Positions 17,554 to 25,059 of a stretch of 64,000 nucleotides of DNA are shown in pieces (position 1 is the first letter of the stretch; every line of letters starts with the position of its first letter). The translations under genes and the position numbers were made by a program. This stretch comes from Pseudomonas syringae CC1557 (GTDB lineage Bacteria > Pseudomonadota > Gammaproteobacteria > Pseudomonadales > Pseudomonadaceae): assembly GCF_000452705.1 (NCBI RefSeq), contig NZ_CP007014.1, positions 4,341,501-4,405,500 on the forward strand, given 5' to 3'. The notes below the pieces were generated by a model. That model did not search any database. It was not told the DNA's origin and worked only from the letters and a program-made list of their open reading frames with translations.

Positions 17554-18359
17554 GCACGCGCCGGAAGCGTCGAACGGCCGCGACTGCCACCTGCTCCGAT
17601 TCGCTTCAGCAGCGCTGCACGCCAGTCACTGCGCAACAGCAGAGCGGCAATCCCCAGTAACACCAACAGCACGACCGGTATCACCCAGAGCATGACGTTC
17701 CAGAAGGGCAAGTCCGCGCTGTCGAGTTTGAAGGGCCCGAAATTGACCCACTGTTTTGTCTCCTGAAATTCGGCAGCCGGCACGAAGACGATGGAAAACT
17801 TCTTTGAATCTGCAGATTGCGAGGACATGCCAGGAATACTGCTGGCGACCATCTGCTGAATACGTCCGCGCACGCTGTCAGGGTCCAGTGCGGCGGAATG
17901 CTTGATGAACACCGCAGCAGAAGCCGGCTGGACCGGTTCGCCAGGCGCCACGCGCTCTGGCAATACGACGTGCACCCTCGCCACAATGACCCCGTCGATC
18001 TGCGACAGCGTTGCCTCAAGTTCCTGAGACAAGGCGTAGATGTAACGGGCGCGCTCTTCAAGCGGGGTCGAAATCACCCCTTCCTTTTTGAATATCTCAC
18101 CCAGACTGGTGCGCGAATGTCGAGGCAGACCGGCGGCATCGAGCACCCGCACAGCGCGGTTCATCTCGCTGGTCGCAACGGTCACTACGACACCGGTTTT
18201 CTCCGTGCGTTTACGCGCATCGATATGCTGGTCAGCGAGCCGCGCGACCACCTCATTGGAGTCCTGCTCGGACAGGCCAGTGAACAAGTCAGTCTCATCA
18301 TTGCAGCCACCGAGCAGCAGCATGCACAGCACCAGCAATCCTGCGCTCAGATATTTCAC
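17550..18359 (-). CDS. hrcJ: HrcJ, SctJ inner-membrane ring lipoprotein
   Basis: This 269-residue lipoprotein of the YscJ/PrgK family forms the inner-membrane ring. Lipobox LGGC puts the lipidated Cys at residue 19, two ring-building domains follow, and a C-terminal transmembrane helix (VMLWVIPVVLLVLLGIAALLL) anchors it. The start is a GTG at 18359 with GAGG 6 nt upstream; the frame remains open to 18449 inside hrpB but without a signal peptide. Confidence 0.97.
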   Translation of the reverse strand: MKYLSAGLLVLCMLLLGGCNDETDLFTGLSEQDSNEVVARLADQHIDARKRTEKTGVVVTVATSEMNRAVRVLDAAGLPRHSRTSLGEIFKKEGVISTPLEERARYIYALSQELEATLSQIDGVIVARVHVVLPERVAPGEPVQPASAAVFIKHSAALDPDSVRGRIQQMVASSIPGMSSQSADSKKFSIVFVPAAEFQETKQWVNFGPFKLDSADLPFWNVMLWVIPVVLLVLLGIAALLLRSDWRAALLKRIGAGGSRGRSTLPARA

Positions 18360-18367
18360 GGAAACCT

Positions 18368-18742
18368 CTACTGCAGGTTGGTCAACTTGTCGAGCGCCTG
18401 AGCGCTCTTGCTCACGACCTTGGTCGTCAGCGCCATTTGCAGCGAGCATTGCGAAAGCGCACGGCCCATCTGCACGATGTCCGAACCGTCTTCGGAGTTT
18501 GCGACTTTCTTCATCTGCCGCAGGGCCTGCTGGGAAAGCTTGGCCGTGTCACCCAGACGCTCGGACAGCGCACTGGCAACCTGGTCGGCCAGATGCGACG
18601 TTGCGGGCCCGTTATCCGGGCGCATCGCCGCATTGAAAAAGTCGACATCCGCCTGAACGGGCTCAGAGGCGAGCCCCTGATGCGCATTCTGCCCAAGCTC
18701 CGGCGAGACGCTTTTAATAGTGCTGAGTTGGGAAATGGTCAC
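18368..18742 (-). CDS. hrpB: HrpB, SctI-family inner rod protein
   Basis: This 124-residue secreted protein lies between the harpin gene and hrcJ, the usual place of the inner-rod subunit. The C-terminal half has a repeated hydrophobic helix pattern (MGRALSQCSLQMALTTKVVSK) typical of SctI rods. The start is GTG with GGAGA 6 nt upstream. Confidence 0.93.
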   Translation of the reverse strand: MTISQLSTIKSVSPELGQNAHQGLASEPVQADVDFFNAAMRPDNGPATSHLADQVASALSERLGDTAKLSQQALRQMKKVANSEDGSDIVQMGRALSQCSLQMALTTKVVSKSAQALDKLTNLQ

Positions 18743-18769
18743 ATGAGTTCTCCGTCAGGCGGCTGTCAG

Positions 18770-19861
18770 TCAGGACACAGCCTGGTTATGGGTGCCTTGC
18801 AGCAGCGCATTGATTAGCTGGGCGGCAGTCTGCGCAGCGCTTGCCTGCAGGTTGCCACCGGCATTGCCAGCATCCTGAATCGTTGCTTCCAGGCCTTTCT
18901 GCAACAGACCACTCAGCAGTTGGCCCAGGTCCTGATTGGACAGGTTGCCGTTGGTGCTGCTGGCTGGCTGCGTCGAACTGTCGACCGGTGTGCCCAGGCC
19001 TCCGCCAGCCGTGGCCGACTGCAGACCACGATCGATCAGTTGCCCGATCAATTGACCTACATCGACATTGCCATTGCCATTGCCATTGCTGGCCGGGCCG
19101 GTGTTGGCATCAATCGCAGGATCCCCCAGCGAAGCAGGCGAATTCGCCCCACCACTCACTGGCGAACCCAGCCCGCCACCGCCGCCACCCAGGCCACTGG
19201 CTTCATTTTGTTGCTGGCCAAGCTGCTGACCGATGAGGTCAAGAGCCGAACGGAATTGAGCCGTTTCTTGGCCGTCCAGACCATTGTCTTCCTTCAGCTC
19301 ATTCATCCAGGAGCCGCCGTCACGGGTCGGGAACTGAGCCTTGTTGTCGTCCATGAACTGGGCGACTTTTTCCAGAATCGGCATGTCGTCTTTGGAGAAC
19401 GTGGTGCCGCCGTCTTCGCTGGGCGTCAGCAGATCGTCCAGCATGGCTTTTCCGAGGCCGTTCAGGACCTGGTTCATCAAGTCAGACTGCCCGGCGCCCG
19501 TACCGCCACTCAGGCCGCCGCCGCCAGAACCAGAACCAGAACCGGAACCGCCGCCAATACCTGCGGAAGCACCGAAGTTGTCACCGAGCTTTTCGTGGAT
19601 CAGCTTGTCGAGCGCTGCCGTGATGTCATCAACGCTGCCGCCGGACTTGCCATCCGCAGCCATGGCCTTGGCGAGCATCTTGCCAAGCGGCGAGGTTTCA
19701 TCCAACTGGCCGTTTTTGGTCAGCGCCTGAACCAACTGGTCGATAACGGCCTTGAGCTCTTTGCTGGATGTGCTGGTGTTGCTGCTCAGATTGCTGTCGA
19801 GCGACACAGGGAACAGTGATGCCGAGGTTTGCAATGAGGTAAGGCTATTGAGAGCTTGCAT
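18770..19861 (-). CDS. hrpZ1: HrpZ1 harpin
   Basis: This 363-residue glycine-rich, cysteine-free harpin is secreted by the T3SS, forms pores in membranes and elicits plant defence. An N-terminal helical region (about residues 30-105) contains [13 protein letters not shown]. Gly/Ser-rich stretches follow near residues 103-120 and 220-265, and the C-terminal part ends with [16 protein letters not shown]. Second gene of the hrpA1 operon. The glycine/serine and Gly-Asn repeats are longer than in the HrpZ forms I can recall. Confidence 0.95.
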   Translation of the reverse strand: MQALNSLTSLQTSASLFPVSLDSNLSSNTSTSSKELKAVIDQLVQALTKNGQLDETSPLGKMLAKAMAADGKSGGSVDDITAALDKLIHEKLGDNFGASAGIGGGSGSGSGSGGGGLSGGTGAGQSDLMNQVLNGLGKAMLDDLLTPSEDGGTTFSKDDMPILEKVAQFMDDNKAQFPTRDGGSWMNELKEDNGLDGQETAQFRSALDLIGQQLGQQQNEASGLGGGGGGLGSPVSGGANSPASLGDPAIDANTGPASNGNGNGNVDVGQLIGQLIDRGLQSATAGGGLGTPVDSSTQPASSTNGNLSNQDLGQLLSGLLQKGLEATIQDAGNAGGNLQASAAQTAAQLINALLQGTHNQAVS

Positions 19862-19887
19862 AGAACGCCCGTCCTAAGATAGCGGCC

Positions 19888-19903
19888 CCCTCTGGCGAGA
19901 GGG
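19888..19903 (-). terminator. Hairpin between hrpA1 and hrpZ1 (probable attenuator/stabiliser)
   Basis: CCCTCT (19888-19893) pairs with AGAGGG (19898-19903) around a 4-nt loop in the 55-bp gap between hrpA1 and hrpZ1. There is no long U-run, so partial termination or 3'-end protection of the abundant hrpA mRNA is inferred, not shown. Confidence 0.5.
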
Positions 19904-19916
19904 CAATCAGAGATAA

Positions 19917-20258
19917 TTAGTAACTGATACCTTTAGCGTTCTGCGCTGTGGCACTGATCTTCTTGTTGGTCGAGTCTTCCTTGCCCGCTTCAATGGCGTT
20001 CAACACGTCCATGGTCTGCTTCTTTTTGGTCTCTTCGGCTTGCATCGCGATCAACTGCGCGCCATTGGCGTCTGTCTCTTTACTGGCCTTGGCCTGCGCT
20101 GCGACCGACAGGCTGTCGCCTGTACCGGAAAGGATATTGCTCTGCAGGCCGGCGTTGGACGAAACGCTATTCAGGCCCTGCAATGCTCCACCCACACCAT
20201 TGACCGCACCGTTACCGAGGTTGGTAAGACTCGAAGTTAAGCTTGGAATTGCGACCAT
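19917..20258 (-). CDS. hrpA1: HrpA1, Hrp pilus subunit (pilin)
   Basis: This 113-residue protein (MVAIPSLTSSLTNLGNGAVN) is the major subunit of the extracellular Hrp pilus. The variable N-terminus and the conserved C-terminal half (SATAQNAKGISY end) match the DC3000 pilin type in length and pattern. Open frame continues upstream to 20345, but that includes the hrp box, so the ATG at 20258 is the start. First gene of the hrpA1-hrpZ1-hrpB-hrcJ-hrpD-hrpE operon. Confidence 0.97.
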   Translation of the reverse strand: MVAIPSLTSSLTNLGNGAVNGVGGALQGLNSVSSNAGLQSNILSGTGDSLSVAAQAKASKETDANGAQLIAMQAEETKKKQTMDVLNAIEAGKEDSTNKKISATAQNAKGISY

Positions 20259-20305
20259 GACTTGATGCCCCTTTTGGCTATACCAGCGTGATTGCTTGGT
20301 ACAGA

Positions 20306-20334
20306 TACGTGGCCTCAGTCCTTGAATCGGTTCC
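20306..20334 (-). promoter_or_regulatory. hrp box of the hrpA1 operon
   Basis: On the minus strand GGAACC (20334-20329), a 16-nt spacer and CCACGTA (20312-20306), 47 nt before the hrpA1 ATG and just after the hrpS stop. Confidence 0.94.
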
Positions 20335-20351
20335 AGTACCATCACAAAAAA

Positions 20352-21260
20352 TCAGATCTGCAATTCCTTGATGCGGCGGTACAGCGTGCGGCGCGGCATA
20401 TCCAGCTCCTGACTCACGGCGTCGACGCAGTTCCGGTGACGTTTCAGCGACTCCTGAATCAGGGCTTTTTCGATCGCCCGCAATTGTGATTTAAGCCCGC
20501 ACGTCAGGTGCTCGTTGCCCTGCGGCTCGCTGCCGAGCAAAGGGAAGCCCAGCACAAAACGCTTTGCCGCCGCTTTCAACTCACGAATATTGCCGGGCCA
20601 ATCGTGCCCAATAAGCAACGCCTGAAGCGCTGGACAGATAGTCGGTACGCCGACCCTCAGATCAAGTGCAGCGGCGACCGCGAAGCGTTCGAACAAGGGC
20701 ACGATGCGCTCGAGCTGGGAGCGTAACGGCGGCAGCTTGAGGGTCAGCACGTTCAATCTAAAGTACAGATCGCGACGAAATTTGCCCTCCTCTACGGCGT
20801 CGTCCAGCGAGCATTGGGCCGAGGCAATCACACAGATATCCAGCTTGATCGTCGAGGTCGAGCCCAATCGCTCCAGGGCACGAGTCTCCAGCACTCTCAA
20901 CAGTTTGGCTTGCAGGCTGAGCGGCATGCTATCGATCTCATCCAGATACAGCGTACCGCCCTGCGCCGCCTCGATGTAGCCGACTCGCGAGCGGTCGGCG
21001 CCGGTATAGGCGCCGCTGACCACGCCGAACAACTCACTCTCGGCCAGAGATTCCGGAATAGCCGCACAATTCATGGCCACCAGACGCCCTTTGCGGCCGG
21101 ACATTTTGTGAATGCGCCGGGCAATGGTGTCCTTGCCAGTGCCGGTTTCGCCTGACAGCAGCACATCGATACCCAACTGCGAAATGCTTTCGGCAACGAT
21201 CCCCAGATTCGGGACGCGTTCCTCGTCCAGATCATCATCAAACGTAGCGTCAAGACTCAT
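20352..21260 (-). CDS. hrpS: HrpS, sigma-54 enhancer-binding protein
   Basis: This 302-residue AAA+ bacterial enhancer-binding protein lacks an N-terminal receiver domain. Walker A GETGTGKD is at residues 37-44, the sigma-54 contact loop reads GAYTGA, the Walker B-like segment is GGTLYLDEID, and a Fis-type helix-turn-helix (PRRTLYRRIKEL) ends the protein. It acts with HrpR as a hetero-oligomer on the hrpL promoter and is the target of HrpV. The ATG at 21260 starts MSLDATFDDDLDEE; upstream in-frame codons to 21290 are not conserved. Confidence 0.97.
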   Translation of the reverse strand: MSLDATFDDDLDEERVPNLGIVAESISQLGIDVLLSGETGTGKDTIARRIHKMSGRKGRLVAMNCAAIPESLAESELFGVVSGAYTGADRSRVGYIEAAQGGTLYLDEIDSMPLSLQAKLLRVLETRALERLGSTSTIKLDICVIASAQCSLDDAVEEGKFRRDLYFRLNVLTLKLPPLRSQLERIVPLFERFAVAAALDLRVGVPTICPALQALLIGHDWPGNIRELKAAAKRFVLGFPLLGSEPQGNEHLTCGLKSQLRAIEKALIQESLKRHRNCVDAVSQELDMPRRTLYRRIKELQI

Positions 21261-21308
21261 CCCGTGATCCCCAAGACTCCAATGTGGCACGAACTCAGCG
21301 AATCAGAT

Positions 21309-22247
21309 TCAAGCCGTCAAGGCGATCTGTGTCGCAACGCCCAGTTCCTTCATGCGGTGATACAGGGTACGTCTTGGCAACTCGAGTTCCTCAAGCACAG
21401 CATCAACATTGTGGCGATGCCGCTTCAAAGCATCCTGAATGAGCATTTTTTCGATGATGCGCATTTGTGTGCGCAGGTCAGTCGCCGGGGCCACACCCTC
21501 GACAGAGTCGGAACCCAGCAAAGGGAAGCCCAGCACAAAGCGCTTGGCGGCCGATTTCAGTTCACGAACATTGCCCGGCCAGTCGTGGCTGAGCAATATC
21601 TGCACACGCCCGCTGTCCAGTGTAGGAGCCGGGCGACCCAGCTCGTCAGCAATGCCCTGGGTGAACTGGTCGAACAATGGCAAAATCTGTTCGCGACGTT
21701 TGCGCAAGGCTGGCAAGTGAAGCGTCAGCACATTGAGCCGAAAAAACAGGTCGCGACGAAAAAGTCCTTGTTCCACCAGTTCATCCAGTGGCCGCTGAGC
21801 CGAGGCGATCACCCGCAGATCGACCGGAATGAACTCGGTCGAGCCGAGGCGTTCCACTCCACGGCTTTCCAGCACGCGCAATAGCTTGGCCTGCAGGCTC
21901 AGCGGCATGCTGTCAATCTCGTCCAGGTAAAGCGTGCCGCCACTCGATGCTTCGATGTAACCCTCACGAGCACGGCATACGCCAGTGAATGCACCGTTGA
22001 CCACGCCAAACAGCTGGCTCTCTGCCAATGACTCGGGGATAGCCGCGCAGTTCATGCCTACAAAGGGTCCGGACCTGCTCGATAGCTCATGGATACGGTT
22101 GGCAAGCGTGTCTTTACCCGTGCCGGTTTCGCCACACAACAGCAAATCCATGTCCAGAAAAGCACTGTTCATTGCAATTTGATGACCCGCCGATAATGCA
22201 GTTACGCCCCAACACTTCTGAACGTCCTTATCAATGTCTGTGCTCAT
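21309..22247 (-). CDS. hrpR: HrpR, sigma-54 enhancer-binding protein
   Basis: This 312-residue paralogue of HrpS sits 48 bp upstream in the same operon. Walker A GETGTGKD lies at about residues 39-46, the sigma-54 contact loop is GAFTGV, and the C-terminal helix-turn-helix is PRRTLYHRMKEL. It lacks a receiver domain, so activity is set by amount and by partner proteins. Upstream is a long AT-rich region that presumably contains the hrpRS promoter. Confidence 0.97.
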   Translation of the reverse strand: MSTDIDKDVQKCWGVTALSAGHQIAMNSAFLDMDLLLCGETGTGKDTLANRIHELSSRSGPFVGMNCAAIPESLAESQLFGVVNGAFTGVCRAREGYIEASSGGTLYLDEIDSMPLSLQAKLLRVLESRGVERLGSTEFIPVDLRVIASAQRPLDELVEQGLFRRDLFFRLNVLTLHLPALRKRREQILPLFDQFTQGIADELGRPAPTLDSGRVQILLSHDWPGNVRELKSAAKRFVLGFPLLGSDSVEGVAPATDLRTQMRIIEKMLIQDALKRHRHNVDAVLEELELPRRTLYHRMKELGVATQIALTA

Positions 22248-22941
22248 CGATCACTCTCATTGTAGGTGGCAAGCGGACTATTAATACCACGTCTTACAAG
22301 GCACACATATAGTAATTTAGTTCCCCAACGAATGAGAAAAAAATCACAAAAATGAGAACCACTGTCATAGTATTCCCATCATACCAAGCCGGCGACGGTA
22401 GGCCCGAACTGAACAAAAACGATCGCACTTTTCTGTATTTATTACATAAACATCAAAGAGTTACCCGTAAAAAACCGCTCAAACCCTACTGTTTCCGGGG
22501 TAGTATTGAGCGACACGCCCTGTCCTGAACCCTGGCGCGCTTCCAAAACCACCTATTTGGAAAGTATAAAAAAATCATAATAAAGCACAACTTACTCATC
22601 GCAAATTTTCTGCCCACACCTATAAGCCTGACAATAAAAAAAACCAACTAATCGTCGTCAACAGCAACGCACACAACCTATTAATACTCACACACCAATC
22701 AACTGTTAAAACTCACTAACAGTTCACCAGCATTTACTAAAAGAACAGTAAATTAACACGGCTATTTTTTTGAAAAAAAAAAGAAGAGGCAAGGTTGACC
22801 GACCGATCAGATATTCACCTTACATATTCGGATTTCCGAACAGCCCTGCGCTTTGGGCCAGACCACATCCGGAAACCCCTTATTTTTCGGCCAAAACGGC
22901 AATAGCCTTTCGCCACATCTGCATTCGGCAATCCGAACAAG

Positions 22942-22957
22942 GCGCATGGCCATGCGC
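22942..22957. repeat. 16-bp perfect palindrome upstream of hrpR
   Basis: GCGCATGGCCATGCGC is self-complementary and stands out as a GC-rich island in AT-rich DNA, about 700 bp upstream of hrpR. It could be a dimeric regulator site; no family is assigned. Confidence 0.6.
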
Positions 22958-23089
22958 GCTCACAGAAAAACTGCGCCACTAATAACGGGCTGAAAGGTTT
23001 CACTGTAGGACAATCCATCAATCGCAGACCAGGCTCAGCCGATTTTCACCATCATCAGGTTTACTGATACCTCATCATCACTGAAACTG

Positions 23090-23139
23090 TTTCAAAATAT
23101 TTGTAAGCCTCCATTTACAATTTCTTACAAAGTTTGAAA
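23090..23139. repeat. Extended inverted repeat downstream of hrpH
   Basis: TTTCAAA (23090-23096) and TTTGTAAG (23100-23107) pair with CTTACAAA (23124-23131) and TTTGAAA (23133-23139), leaving a small asymmetric bulge and a 16-nt loop. It lies 185 bp past the hrpH stop. Confidence 0.65.
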
Positions 23140-23323
23140 AAAATAGCTAACAAATAGAACAGATAATTCGTGGCCAACTGCCTGTTTTGTGATCCAAAAA
23201 AAAAGTAACCAGCTTCGGAAAAATGCTTGAAAAGACATTAACCAAGGCGAGCGTACGAGAGAAAAGCACCAAAAAAGCGCATTTTTCAGGTTTTCTTTAC
23301 AGGAATAATGAAAAATCTGGTGG

Positions 23324-24841
23324 TTATTGGCGTGTTTCGCTGGCATAGACCACTACACGAGGACCAGCCGGCAGCTCGCGGGGGCCGGCACGGTACTCGG
23401 TGTCGTCCCGCTTGCGAGGCGACGAACGGTCATCCCTGATTCGCGTTGTTTGTAGCTTGATCGCCAGAGGGTCACGTTCAGGTGGAAGTGGGGAATCGGC
23501 CATAGCGACAGGGGCCGAGCGTTCAGCAACCTGATCAGAAGAGGGTGTCTCTGCTACCTGCGCCGGCTGTACAACTCGTGTGGGTTCGTTTGAAACCGAC
23601 GGTGGAGACTGATCAGCTACTGACGTGGCGTGTACAGGTTTGGGAACCGGCGCGTGTTCAACTGCTGCCGGCTCGGAATGGACCGGTAAGGGTGTTGGAG
23701 CCCGTTCGGCAACGCGCATTGACGCCACAGGCCTGAAGGCCGGAAGCGGCGCAACTGCCCTGGTTTCATCCACCGGAGAGACTGTGCTCGTTACAGGGGG
23801 CTCACCGGTGATTCGCTCGATACCCGCGGTCAGGACTTGCTTATGGGCCTTGGGTATCAACAAGCGTCCGGGGCCATCCGGCGTCCTTTTCCGCAGGAAC
23901 GCCGGGTTGAGTCGTATCAGTTGGGCCTCATCTACGCCAGTGGTGGCGGCGAGCTGGGTAAGGTCCACTGCGTGATTAAGCTCGACCACGTCAAAGTACG
24001 GCGTGTTGGCGATCGGGGTGAGCTTTACACCGTAGGCTGCGGGGTTGCGCACTAACAGAGACAGTGCCAGCAAACGAGGGACGTAATCCTGGGTTTCCTT
24101 TGGCAAGCTCAGGTGCCAGTAGTCAACCGGCAGGCCGCGTCTGCGGTTGGCTTCGATCGCTCGTCCGACAGCGCCCTCGCCAGCGTTATACGCGGCAAGG
24201 GCCAACAGCCAGTCGTTGCCGAATTGCGCATGCAGGCGCGTCAGGTAATCCATTGCCGCCTTGCTGGAAGCCACCACGTCCCGACGGGCGTCGAAGGTGG
24301 CGCTCTGGTGCAGGTTGAATTCGCGCCCCGTGGAGGGGATGAATTGCCAAAGGCCTGCGGCGGCCGCCGGAGAGTTGGCCATAGGGTTGTAGGAGCTTTC
24401 GATCATCGGCAAAAGCGCCAGCTCCAGCGGCATCCTGCGCTCGTCCAGACGCTCGACAATGAAATGCAGATATGGGCTGGCACGCACGCTGGCACCGCTC
24501 ACAAAGCCCCGATTGCTCAGCAGCCAGTCACGCTGACGGATTATCCGTTCATTGACGCCCTGCCCGTCGACCAGCCGGCACCGTTCAGCGAGCCGCTGCC
24601 AGACATCCTCTCCGTTATAGACCGGCATGTCGGAAAGGGTCGGCAGTCCCACGTCGGCTTGCGCTTCCGCCGATCCCCCATACACCAGTCCGGCCACCAG
24701 ACGCGGAGAACGATCGTAACGCGGCGAGGAATGGTCGACTGACTGACAGCCTACACACAGAGAGCCCAAGGCGAGGACGGCAATCTGAACCGAGCGAGCC
24801 AGCAAGCGAGGGCGGGAAATATTAGGGATGGCGGCTGGCAT
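23324..24841 (-). CDS. hrpH: HrpH, T3SS-associated lytic transglycosylase (CEL ORF1)
   Basis: This 505-residue lipoprotein-like murein lytic transglycosylase of the MltD/SLT type opens peptidoglycan for the secretion apparatus. Lipobox LCVGC puts Cys near residue 32; the catalytic Glu lies in PMIESSYNP (about residue 148); a Pro-rich tail (about 350-505) follows. The open frame reaches 24868, but those codons (GTG 24868, ATG 24862) sit only 3-9 nt from the hrp box, so the ATG at 24841, leaving room for a leader with AGGA, is preferred. It is divergent from avrE1. Confidence 0.92.
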   Translation of the reverse strand: MPAAIPNISRPRLLARSVQIAVLALGSLCVGCQSVDHSSPRYDRSPRLVAGLVYGGSAEAQADVGLPTLSDMPVYNGEDVWQRLAERCRLVDGQGVNERIIRQRDWLLSNRGFVSGASVRASPYLHFIVERLDERRMPLELALLPMIESSYNPMANSPAAAAGLWQFIPSTGREFNLHQSATFDARRDVVASSKAAMDYLTRLHAQFGNDWLLALAAYNAGEGAVGRAIEANRRRGLPVDYWHLSLPKETQDYVPRLLALSLLVRNPAAYGVKLTPIANTPYFDVVELNHAVDLTQLAATTGVDEAQLIRLNPAFLRKRTPDGPGRLLIPKAHKQVLTAGIERITGEPPVTSTVSPVDETRAVAPLPAFRPVASMRVAERAPTPLPVHSEPAAVEHAPVPKPVHATSVADQSPPSVSNEPTRVVQPAQVAETPSSDQVAERSAPVAMADSPLPPERDPLAIKLQTTRIRDDRSSPRKRDDTEYRAGPRELPAGPRVVVYASETRQ

Positions 24842-24870
24842 TGGCGGGAATGTCCTGTGCATGTCCACCC

Positions 24871-24898
24871 TACGTGGTGCGAACGCCGTTCCGGTTCC
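24871..24898 (-). promoter_or_regulatory. hrp box of hrpH
   Basis: On the minus strand GGAACC (24898-24893), a 15-nt spacer and CCACGTA (24877-24871). It is back-to-back with the avrE1 box 65 bp away. Confidence 0.93.
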
Positions 24899-24963
24899 CT
24901 GCGCGGCATATATGGCCGGCGAAAGCCTGGCAGGTAAACCATTTCGTTAATCCTGTTTTCTGT

Positions 24964-24991
24964 GGAACCGCAGGCGCTCATCCGCCACCCA
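24964..24991 (+). promoter_or_regulatory. hrp box of avrE1
   Basis: GGAACC (24964-24969), a 15-nt spacer and CCACCCA (24985-24991), 68 nt before the avrE1 GTG start. Confidence 0.93.
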
Positions 24992-25059
24992 GTTGCTTAA
25001 GGATTTTTCAGGATTCACCTCGCCATCGCCAGGCGACAAAAAGGACAAGGAGATTCACA

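Larger units (their letters stand above)
22248..23323. other. AT-rich non-coding region between hrpR and hrpH
   Basis: No credible gene is visible in about 1.08 kb. The left two thirds are rich in poly-A and poly-T. Features seen are a 16-bp perfect palindrome GCGCATGGCCATGCGC at 22942-22957 and an extended hairpin at 23090-23139. No hrp box was found on either strand. It probably holds the hrpRS promoter with its upstream control region and the hrpH 3' end. Confidence 0.7.

Noticed and set aside
22770..23021. Short open frames of 60-70 codons on both strands in the AT-rich region before hrpR
   Set aside because: No plausible ribosome-binding site or domain pattern, and both strands are open to similar extent, as expected by chance.
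24841..25059. 73-codon N-terminal extension of avrE1
   Set aside because: The extension passes through both divergent hrp boxes and the hrpH leader. The GTG at 25060 has a strong ribosome-binding site and starts the family-conserved N-terminus.
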